6,789 bases of DNA from Thermoplasmatota archaeon (GCA_028716125.1 JAQUQK010000104.1:1-6789), one strand, 5' to 3'. Positions 1-5,978 are shown, counted from the stretch's first letter. The notes: generated by a model not told the origin, from the letters alone. Made by a program: numbers and translations.

Positions 1-72
1 CCTTGCCTCGATTATCTGGCGGATGCGCTGGGCTATGTCGAAAACGTGGCCTGTTCCAACTATAGTGATCAT
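1..72 (-). CDS. TraB/PrgY-like family protein, N-terminal fragment
   Basis: Only the first 24 codons lie in the window; the gene continues past base 1. The protein begins MITIVGTGHVFD and continues into an amphipathic helix. A short beta strand followed by GT-(G/S)-H-V is the opening motif of the TraB/PrgY/GumN superfamily, where the Gly-Thr-x-His segment is the first conserved block. Family members are named after the Enterococcus pheromone-shutdown proteins; the role of archaeal members is not established. The ATG at 70-72 is chosen because a GGGATGA Shine-Dalgarno-like element lies 7 bases upstream, and the same frame is stopped at 100-102 with no other ATG between. With only 24 residues the family call is tentative. 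Confidence 0.55.
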   Translation of the reverse strand, partial: MITIVGTGHVFDIAQRIRQIIEAR

Positions 73-79
73 AAACGGT

Positions 80-86
80 TCATCCC
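80..86 (-). promoter_or_regulatory. Shine-Dalgarno element of the TraB-like gene
   Basis: Minus-strand GGGATGA, 7 bases before the ATG at 70-72. It supports that start. The ATG inside this element opens a different frame that stops after four codons, so it is not the start. Confidence 0.5.
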
Positions 87-99
87 GAAATAATACGGA

Positions 100-109
100 T
101 TAATAAAAA
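100..109 (-). promoter_or_regulatory. Possible TATA-like element for the TraB-like gene
   Basis: The minus strand reads TTTTTATTAA here, about 28-37 bases before the ATG at 70-72, which resembles an archaeal TATA box. If it is used, the transcript leader would be only a few bases long, which fits poorly with the Shine-Dalgarno element at 80-86. It may instead be part of the T-rich termination zone of the upstream gene. Weak call. Confidence 0.25.
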
Positions 110-121
110 CGATTTGGAACG

Positions 122-150
122 AAGAAAAAGGTAGTTTGGCCTTTTTGGCC
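122..150 (-). terminator. Hairpin plus T-rich tract, likely terminator of the 75-residue protein gene
   Basis: GGCC-TTTTT-GGCC at 138-150 is a perfect 4-base inverted repeat with a 5-base loop. On the minus strand it is followed about 5 bases later by CCTTTTTCTTC (122-132). A second T-run sits further downstream at about 104-110. Archaeal termination relies mainly on T-rich tracts, so the T-run is the stronger evidence. The placement, between the stop at 269 and the next start at 72, fits. Confidence 0.45.
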
Positions 151-171
151 GAAATTCGCCTGCAATCCTTA

Positions 172-228
172 CGCTGTTTTTCAACAGCGCTGGATTCCGA
201 GCAGATGTCGCCTGCTCGAGAATCTGCG
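172..228 (-). other. Strongly structured intergenic segment (two adjacent hairpins)
   Basis: The hairpin at 193-224 pairs GATTC+CGAGCAG with CTGCTCG+GAATC: 12 base pairs, a 7-base loop at 205-211 and a single bulged base at 219. CGC (188-190) and GCG (226-228) can extend it across a small internal loop. Right beside it, CGCTGTT (172-178) pairs perfectly with AACAGCG (183-189) around a 4-base loop that reads GAAA, a GNRA tetraloop, in minus-strand RNA. The two structures share bases 188-189, so the 3-base extension and the second hairpin exclude each other. No ATG-led reading frame of useful length covers the region. It could be a structured 3' UTR, part of the termination zone, or a small RNA; it matches no RNA family known to me. 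Confidence 0.45.
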
Positions 229-268
229 AGCTTGCTGTTGTTGCCTTAGTCGCAGCTTTCGGCTCAAA

Positions 269-496
269 TTACATCTGCTTGAGCTTGTCGGATACGAAGT
301 CGATGACGCCCTGGTCGAGCGGGATTGTAAGCGATGTTTTCCACTTCTTGGTTCCGTCCGGGAGCGTGTATCCGCGCGATATGGATATGAACTCGTTCTC
401 TCCTTCGGGGACCTTTGCCTTCTTTCTTGCGACCTCGATGAAGTTGTTCTTGCCGAATTTCACTTCTTCTGCCTTTATTGTCTCGAATTCAACCAT
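269..496 (-). CDS. Small PC4-like protein, 75 residues
   Basis: A compact, charged, cytosolic protein with no signal peptide or membrane segment. The order of elements is an N-terminal strand with FGKNNFIEVARKK, a central ISISRGYTLPDG hairpin, a KKWKTSLTIP strand, and a C-terminal amphipathic helix ending DFVSDKLKQM. Four short strands, a basic W/K-rich hairpin and one terminal helix resemble the PC4/p15 coactivator type of single-stranded nucleic-acid-binding domain. From memory, similar 70-80 residue proteins occur in uncultivated small archaea, mostly as hypotheticals. The start is supported by GGGGGT upstream (Shine-Dalgarno-like). It stands alone, with a promoter-like spacer before it and a terminator-like region after it. 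The PC4 link is a fold-pattern impression; a plain conserved hypothetical is the safe reading. Confidence 0.7.
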   Translation of the reverse strand: MVEFETIKAEEVKFGKNNFIEVARKKAKVPEGENEFISISRGYTLPDGTKKWKTSLTIPLDQGVIDFVSDKLKQM

Positions 497-535
497 TTTG
501 GTACCCCCTTTTGCGTTGTTGGGTATTAGTATGTA

Positions 536-556
536 TTGTATAATACTATATTATCT
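536..556 (-). promoter_or_regulatory. AT-rich promoter candidate for the 75-residue protein gene
   Basis: The 72-base spacer between the LarA-like stop and the small gene contains an AT block with an inverted repeat, ATAATA (540-545) - CTA - TATTAT (549-554). It lies about 44-58 bases before the ATG. An archaeal TATA box here would put the transcription start about 20 bases before the ATG, leaving room for the Shine-Dalgarno element. The dyad could be a regulator site or simply TATA-like sequence. No minus-strand T-run separates it from the gene upstream, so read-through is also possible. Confidence 0.4.
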
Positions 557-568
557 TATCTATCGTTC

Positions 569-1783
569 CTACTGTCCGGACGGCGGTGCGGCCTGCTGCT
601 CGAGGCACAAAAGAGTCGAATTCCCGACTGGAAGAACGATGATGCGCCCCTCCGGTTTTTCCTGCATCGCCTTTGCAAGGGCTTCCTGGATGCTGTCAAA
701 TCCTTCAATGCCAAATTTTTCCTTTAGCGCAATTTTGTCCATTGCAGTCTGGGCGTAAACCTTTGCCTTCCCAAATGATTTCTTGCCCATCAATTCACAG
801 CATGCATCGTTGCCTATTCCTTCTTTGCATTCGGCGGCAAGTATGATTATTCCGCCGTCCTTTAGAGCGGGAAGGGCTGACTCAATTGCATTCTCGGCAT
901 TGTAAAGCAGGCTGTCAGTTGGCGCGCCCCCGGCTGACACCACTACTATATCGGCCTTTTCCTTGACTGGTACTTTGTATATCTGGTCGACTATTGCCAT
1001 GCCATTTCGCAGAACCTGATCAGGCGAGCCCGCGATTGCCGCAAAAACCTGCCCGCGCGAGTTGCGGATTGTGTTGAGGCAAAAATCCACGCTTGCCATT
1101 CGCGCCGCCTCGACCATGTCTTCGTGGACAGGATTTCCATTAAGACAGCCCGCCCTGCAATTTTGCCCTCCTTGGCCGGAGACCAGTTTGTAATTGAATT
1201 GTATGGTGGGATGCGCTGATATTCCAGGGAGTATGGACTCGCGCCCTCCGGTGTATCCTGCACAGTGATTGTATTCTATGTCTCCAAGAAGAATCTTGAT
1301 GTCTGCTTCGACGTATGAGCGGAAGATGCGCACCTCATTGCCGCGCGACGTCCTTCCAACAGGCACGAAATCTTCCATTTTGCGGCAGTCTCCTGCAATC
1401 CAGCGGTACTTTGCGGAAACTTCGCGCCCCAAAATGCGCCTTGCCTCGTCAGGCTCGGTCTGGCGGTGCGCCCCTACTGCAAATATAATTGTTATGTCGT
1501 CATCTCTTGCGCCCGCTTTTTTCAGATCCTCCAGAACAAGAGCAACCATTTCCTTTATCGGCGAGGAGCGGGTTTGGTCGTCAACGACTATCGCCACGCG
1601 CGTTCCCCTTGATATGAGAGAGGAAATCGACTCTGCGCCGAGGGGGTGCGACAATGCTCCGCGAATTATTATCTCGGCGGGCGCTGGCGCCGGCAGGTCC
1701 TTGGGCTTCAAAAATGCGCAAAGCCTGTCGTCAGGTATGTCCACCGAAATTTTTGCAGTTCCAAAAGGCAGTTCAAACTTCAT
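569..1783 (-). CDS. LarA/DUF2088 family protein (nickel-dependent racemase-like), atypical active site
   Basis: 404 residues, slightly shorter than typical LarA (about 420-430). LarA racemases and epimerases interconvert 2-hydroxyacids with a nickel-pincer nucleotide cofactor in the cytosol. Visible family motifs are LPFG near the start, DDQTRSSP (68-75), GAHR (104-107, His106 equivalent to catalytic His108), AGYTGGRESILPG (175-187) and NGNPVHEDM (215-223). A constant two-residue offset to L. plantarum numbering puts Asn172 at His174, Glu182 at the cofactor-binding Lys184 and Tyr198 at the nickel ligand His200. His173, Cys174, Cys209 and Cys213 lie nearby. The protein is therefore in the superfamily, but lactate racemase activity should not be assumed; it may bind the cofactor without a tether, use another metal site, or do another job. 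No larB, larC or larE is in the window. The start has AGGGAT-TGA-ATG, and the gene follows the NrdG-like gene by 13 bases, probably co-transcribed. Reference residues are from memory. Confidence 0.85.
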   Translation of the reverse strand: MKFELPFGTAKISVDIPDDRLCAFLKPKDLPAPAPAEIIIRGALSHPLGAESISSLISRGTRVAIVVDDQTRSSPIKEMVALVLEDLKKAGARDDDITIIFAVGAHRQTEPDEARRILGREVSAKYRWIAGDCRKMEDFVPVGRTSRGNEVRIFRSYVEADIKILLGDIEYNHCAGYTGGRESILPGISAHPTIQFNYKLVSGQGGQNCRAGCLNGNPVHEDMVEAARMASVDFCLNTIRNSRGQVFAAIAGSPDQVLRNGMAIVDQIYKVPVKEKADIVVVSAGGAPTDSLLYNAENAIESALPALKDGGIIILAAECKEGIGNDACCELMGKKSFGKAKVYAQTAMDKIALKEKFGIEGFDSIQEALAKAMQEKPEGRIIVLPVGNSTLLCLEQQAAPPSGQ

Positions 1784-1796
1784 TCAATCCCTTGAA

Positions 1797-2513
1797 TCAA
1801 ATTCCTACAAAAGGCGATCCCCTAATTACGGTATTTTTAACGTGTTCGCGGGCGGCTTGCAGTATTGCATCCATCTCTTCCTTGGACGCTGGCTTTGTTT
1901 TCCTAAGCGCCGGATCCATGGCCCCTCCGGGGCGGAAATACTGCAAAACGAATTTTCTTGCACCGCTTATTGTTCTTGCTATCTCAGATATGTCCTGAAC
2001 GCTGTTTATCGCTGGAACGACGGTCGTCCTGAATTCATAATCAATGCCGGATTTCATCAGTATCTCTATGCTTTCCTTTATCTTGGCGACGTCGACGTCC
2101 GCCCCTGCCGCCAAGTCGTATTTCTCCTTTACAATGGCGCTCTTTATGTCCATCGCTACGTAATCTATTAACTTTTCGTCAATAAGGCGCTTTAGCATTT
2201 CAGGATTGTATCCGTTTGTGTCCAGCTTTACAACGAAGCCGCTGTTTTTTATCGTCCTGCAAAGGTCCGGCAGGTCCGCATATATCGTAGGCTCTCCGCC
2301 CGTGATTACGACTCCGTCTATGAAATCCTTTCTCTTCGCAAGGAATGCCAATATGCGCTCAAGCGGTATGCTCTCGAATTCTCCGGGGTTTGTGATAAGC
2401 CGGTAATTGTGGCACATCGGGCAGCGGAAGTTGCATCCTGGGAGGAAAATTACAGATGCCACCTTGCCGTCCCAGTCGACAAAGGAAACTTCCACGAGGC
2501 CTTTTATGTCCAT
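1797..2513 (-). CDS. nrdG: Anaerobic ribonucleotide reductase activating protein (NrdG2 type), radical SAM
   Basis: 238 residues, a usual length for this type. Members reductively cleave S-adenosylmethionine and install the glycyl radical on the class III ribonucleotide reductase, allowing oxygen-free deoxynucleotide synthesis. The start GLVEVSFVDWDGKVASVIFL is typical of the archaeal/NrdG2 form. The iron-sulfur cluster motif CNFRCPMC has Cys27, Cys31 and Cys34 in CxxxCxxC spacing. It is followed by GGEP (72-75, SAM amino-group binding), KLDTNG (96-101) and MDIK (121-124), giving a full radical SAM barrel. The start carries GGAAGAT-AAG-ATG. The partner reductase gene (nrdD) is not in the window. 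The nearest downstream gene is the LarA-like one, so a glycyl-radical or other partner besides NrdD cannot be excluded. Radical SAM identity is certain; the NrdG assignment is likely. Confidence 0.85.
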   Translation of the reverse strand: MDIKGLVEVSFVDWDGKVASVIFLPGCNFRCPMCHNYRLITNPGEFESIPLERILAFLAKRKDFIDGVVITGGEPTIYADLPDLCRTIKNSGFVVKLDTNGYNPEMLKRLIDEKLIDYVAMDIKSAIVKEKYDLAAGADVDVAKIKESIEILMKSGIDYEFRTTVVPAINSVQDISEIARTISGARKFVLQYFRPGGAMDPALRKTKPASKEEMDAILQAAREHVKNTVIRGSPFVGI

Positions 2514-2602
2514 CTTATCTTCCTATAACCCGGCGCTGGAATTGAGAGGGCGTTTTTCTATCTTGCGCTTATTTTTTCCATATTCGCGTTTTTCCGCACA
2601 TT

Positions 2603-3982
2603 TCACTGCTTCTTGCGCGTAAATAACAGCAGCAGAAGGAAAAGCGCGCCTACCGCAATCACGAAAATTTGCACGATTGTTGTGCCCGCCTTCATGTTGA
2701 AATGCGATTCGACGTACCCGCTGCCGCCATTGTAGGAAGATTGCTTTGATATTGAAATCCAGTCGATGATTTTTCCATCAAGAGACTTTGCTTCCAGCCT
2801 AAGCGTGTTGTTTGAAAGCACGTGCACCATGCAGTAATGGTACTCGCTTGCGCTTGCGGCCACCCAGCTGCCGTTGCCCGTTTCGTAGAGAGGTGCGCCG
2901 ATGCTTCCTGCGATTATGTAAATCGTGCCTTTTGGATTATTGTAAACGTTCTTGGAATAGTTTACGACGGCCCCGCCCCGCATCGGATAGTCACGCTCGT
3001 ACATATGAACGTGCCCCAAAAGAACGAGGTCGACGTTGTATTTGTCAAATATCGGCACGAATATCTCTGAGACATCTGTCTGGTTTCCGTGGCTGCTGTC
3101 AGTTGAATATGGGGGCCTGTGGAAATATACTATCGTCCATTTGTATCCTGCATCCTTTGCCGCCGCAAGATCGCTTTCGAGCCAGGGAACCTGCTCTTGC
3201 AGAAGCGCATCTTCGCCGTTGTCCGTTTCTCCAGTATCAAGGCAGACGAAATGCACTTGGGATATGTTGAAAGAATACCACATCTCATTGCCCGGGAATG
3301 CAAACTGGTCCTGGTAATTGCTGAAATACGAAGAGTACTCGTGGTTCCCTCTACAGGACATTAGAACGGATTGGCTTGTGAGCGGCTCCGCAGCCTCAAA
3401 CCACTGGTCCCACCATAGCTGCATCCCGCCGAAGAACACCATGTCGCCCCAGAAAATGCTGAACGCCGGCTTTTCCTTTGCTATCGCGTCAATTCCCTTG
3501 GCAAAAACAGAGAAGTCGTTGTTTGCATAAGACGGGTTTGACGGGTCGTTCCTGCTGTCGCCGAATGCCGCGAATGTCAGGTTGCTGGTAAAGCGCGGCT
3601 GTGTCTTGAATGAGAATTCGCCGCTCCAGCCGAAATTAGCATCGCCGCACCTGTAATAATAGGTCATTCCCGGATAGAGACCTACAAGCTCAACGTCGTG
3701 TATGAATCCAGTCGCGCCAGCGTATGTGTGCGAGACGCCAGCCGCCTGCGCGAAATAATTTCCGGAATGGATGCCATATTCTACTGTGGGAACATACACC
3801 GGCAGGCCTTCTGGCACGCCAAGGGTCGTCTGCCATGTCACAGTCATTGTGGTCTCTGGATTATTCTGCCATGAGAGGTGGACGTGGACTGGCGTTATGG
3901 ACGGCAACTGGGCTGCGCCAGTCGGCTGAACAAGCAAAAATGCTGCCGCTAGCAAGATTGCAAGAATGTTGCTTTTCCTCAT
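2603..3982 (-). CDS. Secreted, membrane-anchored purple acid phosphatase-like metallophosphoesterase
   Basis: 459 residues. Residues 1-24 form a signal peptide (MRKSN, a hydrophobic core, TGAA). Residues about 28-128 form an N-terminal fibronectin-III-like purple acid phosphatase domain (TMTVTWQT, VELVGLYPGMTYYYR). A calcineurin-like dinuclear-metal domain follows: GDSR (140-143), GDMVF (179-183), GNHE (212-215), VYFH (285-288) and GHVHMYER (323-330). A membrane helix spans about 434-454 with an RKKQ tail, anchoring the enzyme outside. Most metal ligands are present: Asp141, Asp180, Asn213, His288, His324 and His326. In true purple acid phosphatases the second motif is GDxxY and its Tyr gives the iron ligand and colour; here it is Phe183, so the enzyme is probably not purple and may use other metals. 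At least six N-x-S/T sequons (Asn134, 239, 300, 341, 370, 391) suggest glycosylation. It starts 9 bases after the diesterase gene, with TGGGAT-GAC-ATG inside that gene's end. The likely role is phosphomonoester hydrolysis at the surface. Confidence 0.88.
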   Translation of the reverse strand: MRKSNILAILLAAAFLLVQPTGAAQLPSITPVHVHLSWQNNPETTMTVTWQTTLGVPEGLPVYVPTVEYGIHSGNYFAQAAGVSHTYAGATGFIHDVELVGLYPGMTYYYRCGDANFGWSGEFSFKTQPRFTSNLTFAAFGDSRNDPSNPSYANNDFSVFAKGIDAIAKEKPAFSIFWGDMVFFGGMQLWWDQWFEAAEPLTSQSVLMSCRGNHEYSSYFSNYQDQFAFPGNEMWYSFNISQVHFVCLDTGETDNGEDALLQEQVPWLESDLAAAKDAGYKWTIVYFHRPPYSTDSSHGNQTDVSEIFVPIFDKYNVDLVLLGHVHMYERDYPMRGGAVVNYSKNVYNNPKGTIYIIAGSIGAPLYETGNGSWVAASASEYHYCMVHVLSNNTLRLEAKSLDGKIIDWISISKQSSYNGGSGYVESHFNMKAGTTIVQIFVIAVGALFLLLLLFTRKKQ

Positions 3983-3991
3983 GTCATCCCA

Positions 3992-5113
3992 TTATTTCAA
4001 TGCGAACGCCGTAAGCACGTCCAGAAGCACGTCCGGGCAGTTCGTTATTATCCCGTCGCATCCCATCTCGTAGAACGCCATCATGTCGACAGGATCGTCG
4101 ACAGTCCAGACGTTGACCTTTAGGCCGGACGAGTGCGCGCTGTTCACAAGGTCTTGCGTCGTGAAGCTTGCCTCTGGATGTATCGCCTCCGCGAATGCCG
4201 CTATAATAGAACATTCAAGGCCCGGCGGACTGTCGAAATTCATCAGCATTCCGCATTGTATATCGGAGTTTAGGCCGCAATACATTGTGGAATACGGGCT
4301 GAACGAAGAGATGAGCACTTGATCAGTCATCCCCATGCTGTGCACCATGTCAACGACCTGCTGCTCTATGCCTGGATATGTCATAGGCACCGTCTTTATC
4401 TCGATGTTCACCTTGATGCCATATTGCTTTACCAGCGCAAGCGACTCTTCTAGCGTAGGAATGCGCTCCCCTGTAAACGAGGCATTGAACCACGATCCCG
4501 CGTCAAGTTTCTTGAGATCTTCCATCGTCATTGAATAGATGTAGCCGGTGCCATCTGTCGTCCTGTCAACCGTGTCGTCGTGAATCACCGCAAGCTGGCT
4601 GTCGCTTGTCATGTGAACATCAAGTTCGATCATGTCCATTCCCATGAGTATCGCCTTGCGGAATGAGGCCAGCGTGTTCTCAGGCGCGTATGCGTTGGCG
4701 CCGCGGTGGCCGACTGTCAATTTGCCTTCCGGCTTCCTCACAAGCGATACGTTTACTTCGGATGCGCCTGCAACACATTTCCTTGCCCTGATGTATCCGT
4801 TTGCGGCGATCCAAAGCGTGACGTTCCCATCTTCCGAATCAACGCTGAATTTTCCTGAAGCGTCGGTGGTAGTGAAATTCTTCATTGCACTCTCGAAAAT
4901 ATCCATGTTGTTCAATTTCTCGGACATGTTCGCTTTTTCTATGAAAACCACGGCGCCGGAAATCGGGTTGCCCTGAGTGTCCGTCACTACGCCGTAGACG
5001 GATGCGCCTTCCTCCGCTCCGTTCTGAGAGCTTCCAAAATCATTGCTTATGCATCCAGATATTGCCGAGCCTACAATTACAAGCGCTGCCAGGAGCGCCA
5101 CAATGAATTTCAT
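3992..5113 (-). CDS. Lipoprotein glycerophosphodiester phosphodiesterase with carboxypeptidase-regulatory-like domain
   Basis: 373 residues. A signal sequence ends in the lipobox AISG-Cys21, so the mature protein is probably lipid-anchored outside the membrane. After a short linker comes a carboxypeptidase-regulatory-like beta-sandwich (about 38-126: SVYGVVTDTQGNPISGAVV, then TTDASGKFSV). A complete GDPD TIM barrel follows (about 131-372). Active-site motifs are HRG (136-138), PENT (144-147), E-x-D (Glu163, Asp165), IHDD with catalytic His178, NIEIK with Glu238, and WTVDD (336-340). The family hydrolyses glycerophosphodiesters to glycerol phosphate and an alcohol using a divalent metal. The start codon follows the previous stop by one base and has GGCGAT-GAA-ATG. 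Sequons at Asn62, 79, 97, 121 and 210 fit an exported protein. Co-location with the phosphomonoesterase downstream suggests the two act in series. The substrate, whether glycerophosphodiester or another phosphodiester, is not shown by the sequence. Confidence 0.92.
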   Translation of the reverse strand: MKFIVALLAALVIVGSAISGCISNDFGSSQNGAEEGASVYGVVTDTQGNPISGAVVFIEKANMSEKLNNMDIFESAMKNFTTTDASGKFSVDSEDGNVTLWIAANGYIRARKCVAGASEVNVSLVRKPEGKLTVGHRGANAYAPENTLASFRKAILMGMDMIELDVHMTSDSQLAVIHDDTVDRTTDGTGYIYSMTMEDLKKLDAGSWFNASFTGERIPTLEESLALVKQYGIKVNIEIKTVPMTYPGIEQQVVDMVHSMGMTDQVLISSFSPYSTMYCGLNSDIQCGMLMNFDSPPGLECSIIAAFAEAIHPEASFTTQDLVNSAHSSGLKVNVWTVDDPVDMMAFYEMGCDGIITNCPDVLLDVLTAFALK

Positions 5114-5114
5114 T

Positions 5115-5978
5115 TCATCGCCTCTTCTTGTTCATAATTCTTGACTTGTATCCGGCAAATCCTGCGGCGAAAGCCGCGGCCAGAATCGTGAATTCGTACC
5201 CTGGGGTTGATTTGCCTTCCTGCGCTTCCTCGCCTGTTGCGCCGGTGTCTTCGCCGCTGCCTGTTTCCGGCTGCGTTTCTTCCGCAATTTCCTGAACTGC
5301 CGGCGGCTCGTAGTTGTCAACTATCGAGAACCAGACAAATGCATCATTTGCGGTATTGTCGTCGCCAACTCCAGATGTGTTGTAAACGCTCTTTCCGCCT
5401 GAAGATTCATTTGCGACTTTATCGCCTGAAAGCGCGCCAGTGGAGAGATTGTATATTCCTACATAAGAAGCGCCATCGTACGGCCCCGGCGCAACGTCCT
5501 GCCCTGCATCGGCTGCATTGTCCTTTCCTGCGCCGTTCTTGGCGCTTATGTCCGCAAGCTCATCTGCTCCGTTGTACTCGTAGAAATTCATATCCTGGCT
5601 GTCCTTTTCGCAAAGGGTTATTGCGATTGAAACATTTGCAGATGAAACTTCAAACGAATATGCGGCGTTCGGGCTCCAGTCGTCGGCGTCGACGTTGGGC
5701 TCGCTCTTCTGCCATATCCAGTCCTTGCCTTCCTCCTTTACTCCGACATAGTAATACCAATCGGCCTGGTTTTCGTAAACTTCCGAAAAGCCCGGAACTT
5801 CTGAAAAGCCTGGAACCGGATCTATTTCGTCGATTTGGACTATCCTGCATATTGTGATTTGCAAGTTTGCATTGACTTCGCTCACGGCAGATTGGCCGGC
5901 GGCAGGGGCAGCCATCAGGCATACAATGGCAATAGTTGCCAGGCATCCAACTATTTTCTTGCTGCTAATTTCTTTCAT
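5115..5978 (-). CDS. Secreted C2-like surface protein with PGF-type C-terminal sorting tail
   Basis: 287 residues. A signal peptide (Lys7, Lys8, then a hydrophobic stretch) ends near residue 28 (AAPAAG). Residues about 36-225 form an acidic beta-rich domain: ITICRIVQIDEID, DWYYYVGVKEEG, an acidic NVDADDW loop, VSIAITLCEKD, DELADIS and FVWFSIVDNYEPP. Strand-loop-strand order with Asp-rich loops resembles a C2-like calcium-binding sandwich; I recall similar uncharacterised archaeal surface proteins, but the fold is inferred. Residues 226-257 are a Glu/Thr/Gly/Ser-rich stalk. The tail is TPGYE, a hydrophobic helix and NKKRR, a variant of the PGF-CTERM signal processed by archaeosortase-type enzymes. 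An exact hexapeptide duplication, VPGFSE twice, occupies residues 55-66. Sequons lie at Asn115, 177, 190 and 200. The ATG overlaps the upstream gene's stop (ATGA, 5975-5978) and has the strongest Shine-Dalgarno here (GGTGAT-GAA-ATG). Function unknown; probably an envelope component. Confidence 0.8.
   Translation of the reverse strand: MKEISSKKIVGCLATIAIVCLMAAPAAGQSAVSEVNANLQITICRIVQIDEIDPVPGFSEVPGFSEVYENQADWYYYVGVKEEGKDWIWQKSEPNVDADDWSPNAAYSFEVSSANVSIAITLCEKDSQDMNFYEYNGADELADISAKNGAGKDNAADAGQDVAPGPYDGASYVGIYNLSTGALSGDKVANESSGGKSVYNTSGVGDDNTANDAFVWFSIVDNYEPPAVQEIAEETQPETGSGEDTGATGEEAQEGKSTPGYEFTILAAAFAAGFAGYKSRIMNKKRR
5781..5816 (-). repeat. 18-base tandem duplication encoding VPGFSE twice
   Basis: Copies at 5799-5816 and 5781-5798 encode the same hexapeptide and differ only at synonymous third positions (CCA/CCG, TCA/TCG). 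The protein identity with codon drift indicates an older in-frame duplication kept at protein level. It lies at residues 55-66 of the C2-like surface protein. Confidence 0.85.

Noticed and set aside
80..86. ATG within GGGATGA as start of the TraB-like gene
   Set aside because: It opens a different frame that stops after four codons. The next ATG gives the family motif.
188..228. Hairpin with 7-base loop as a tRNA arm
   Set aside because: No cloverleaf can be built around it: no T-loop sequence and no acceptor stem.
279..2171. Long plus-strand reading frames (for example 279-758 and 1269-2171)
   Set aside because: They lie opposite minus-strand genes with clear family motifs and conserved active sites, and their translations show no recognisable domain.
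2603..2700. PGF-type sorting tail on the phosphatase
   Set aside because: The C-terminal helix is preceded by NMKAGTT with no PGF or similar tripeptide, so it is read as a plain membrane anchor.
5207..5857. Arg/Leu-rich plus-strand frame of 216 codons opposite the C2-like gene
   Set aside because: Composition is typical of the antisense of an acidic protein gene. The minus-strand frame has a signal peptide, sequons and a sorting tail.
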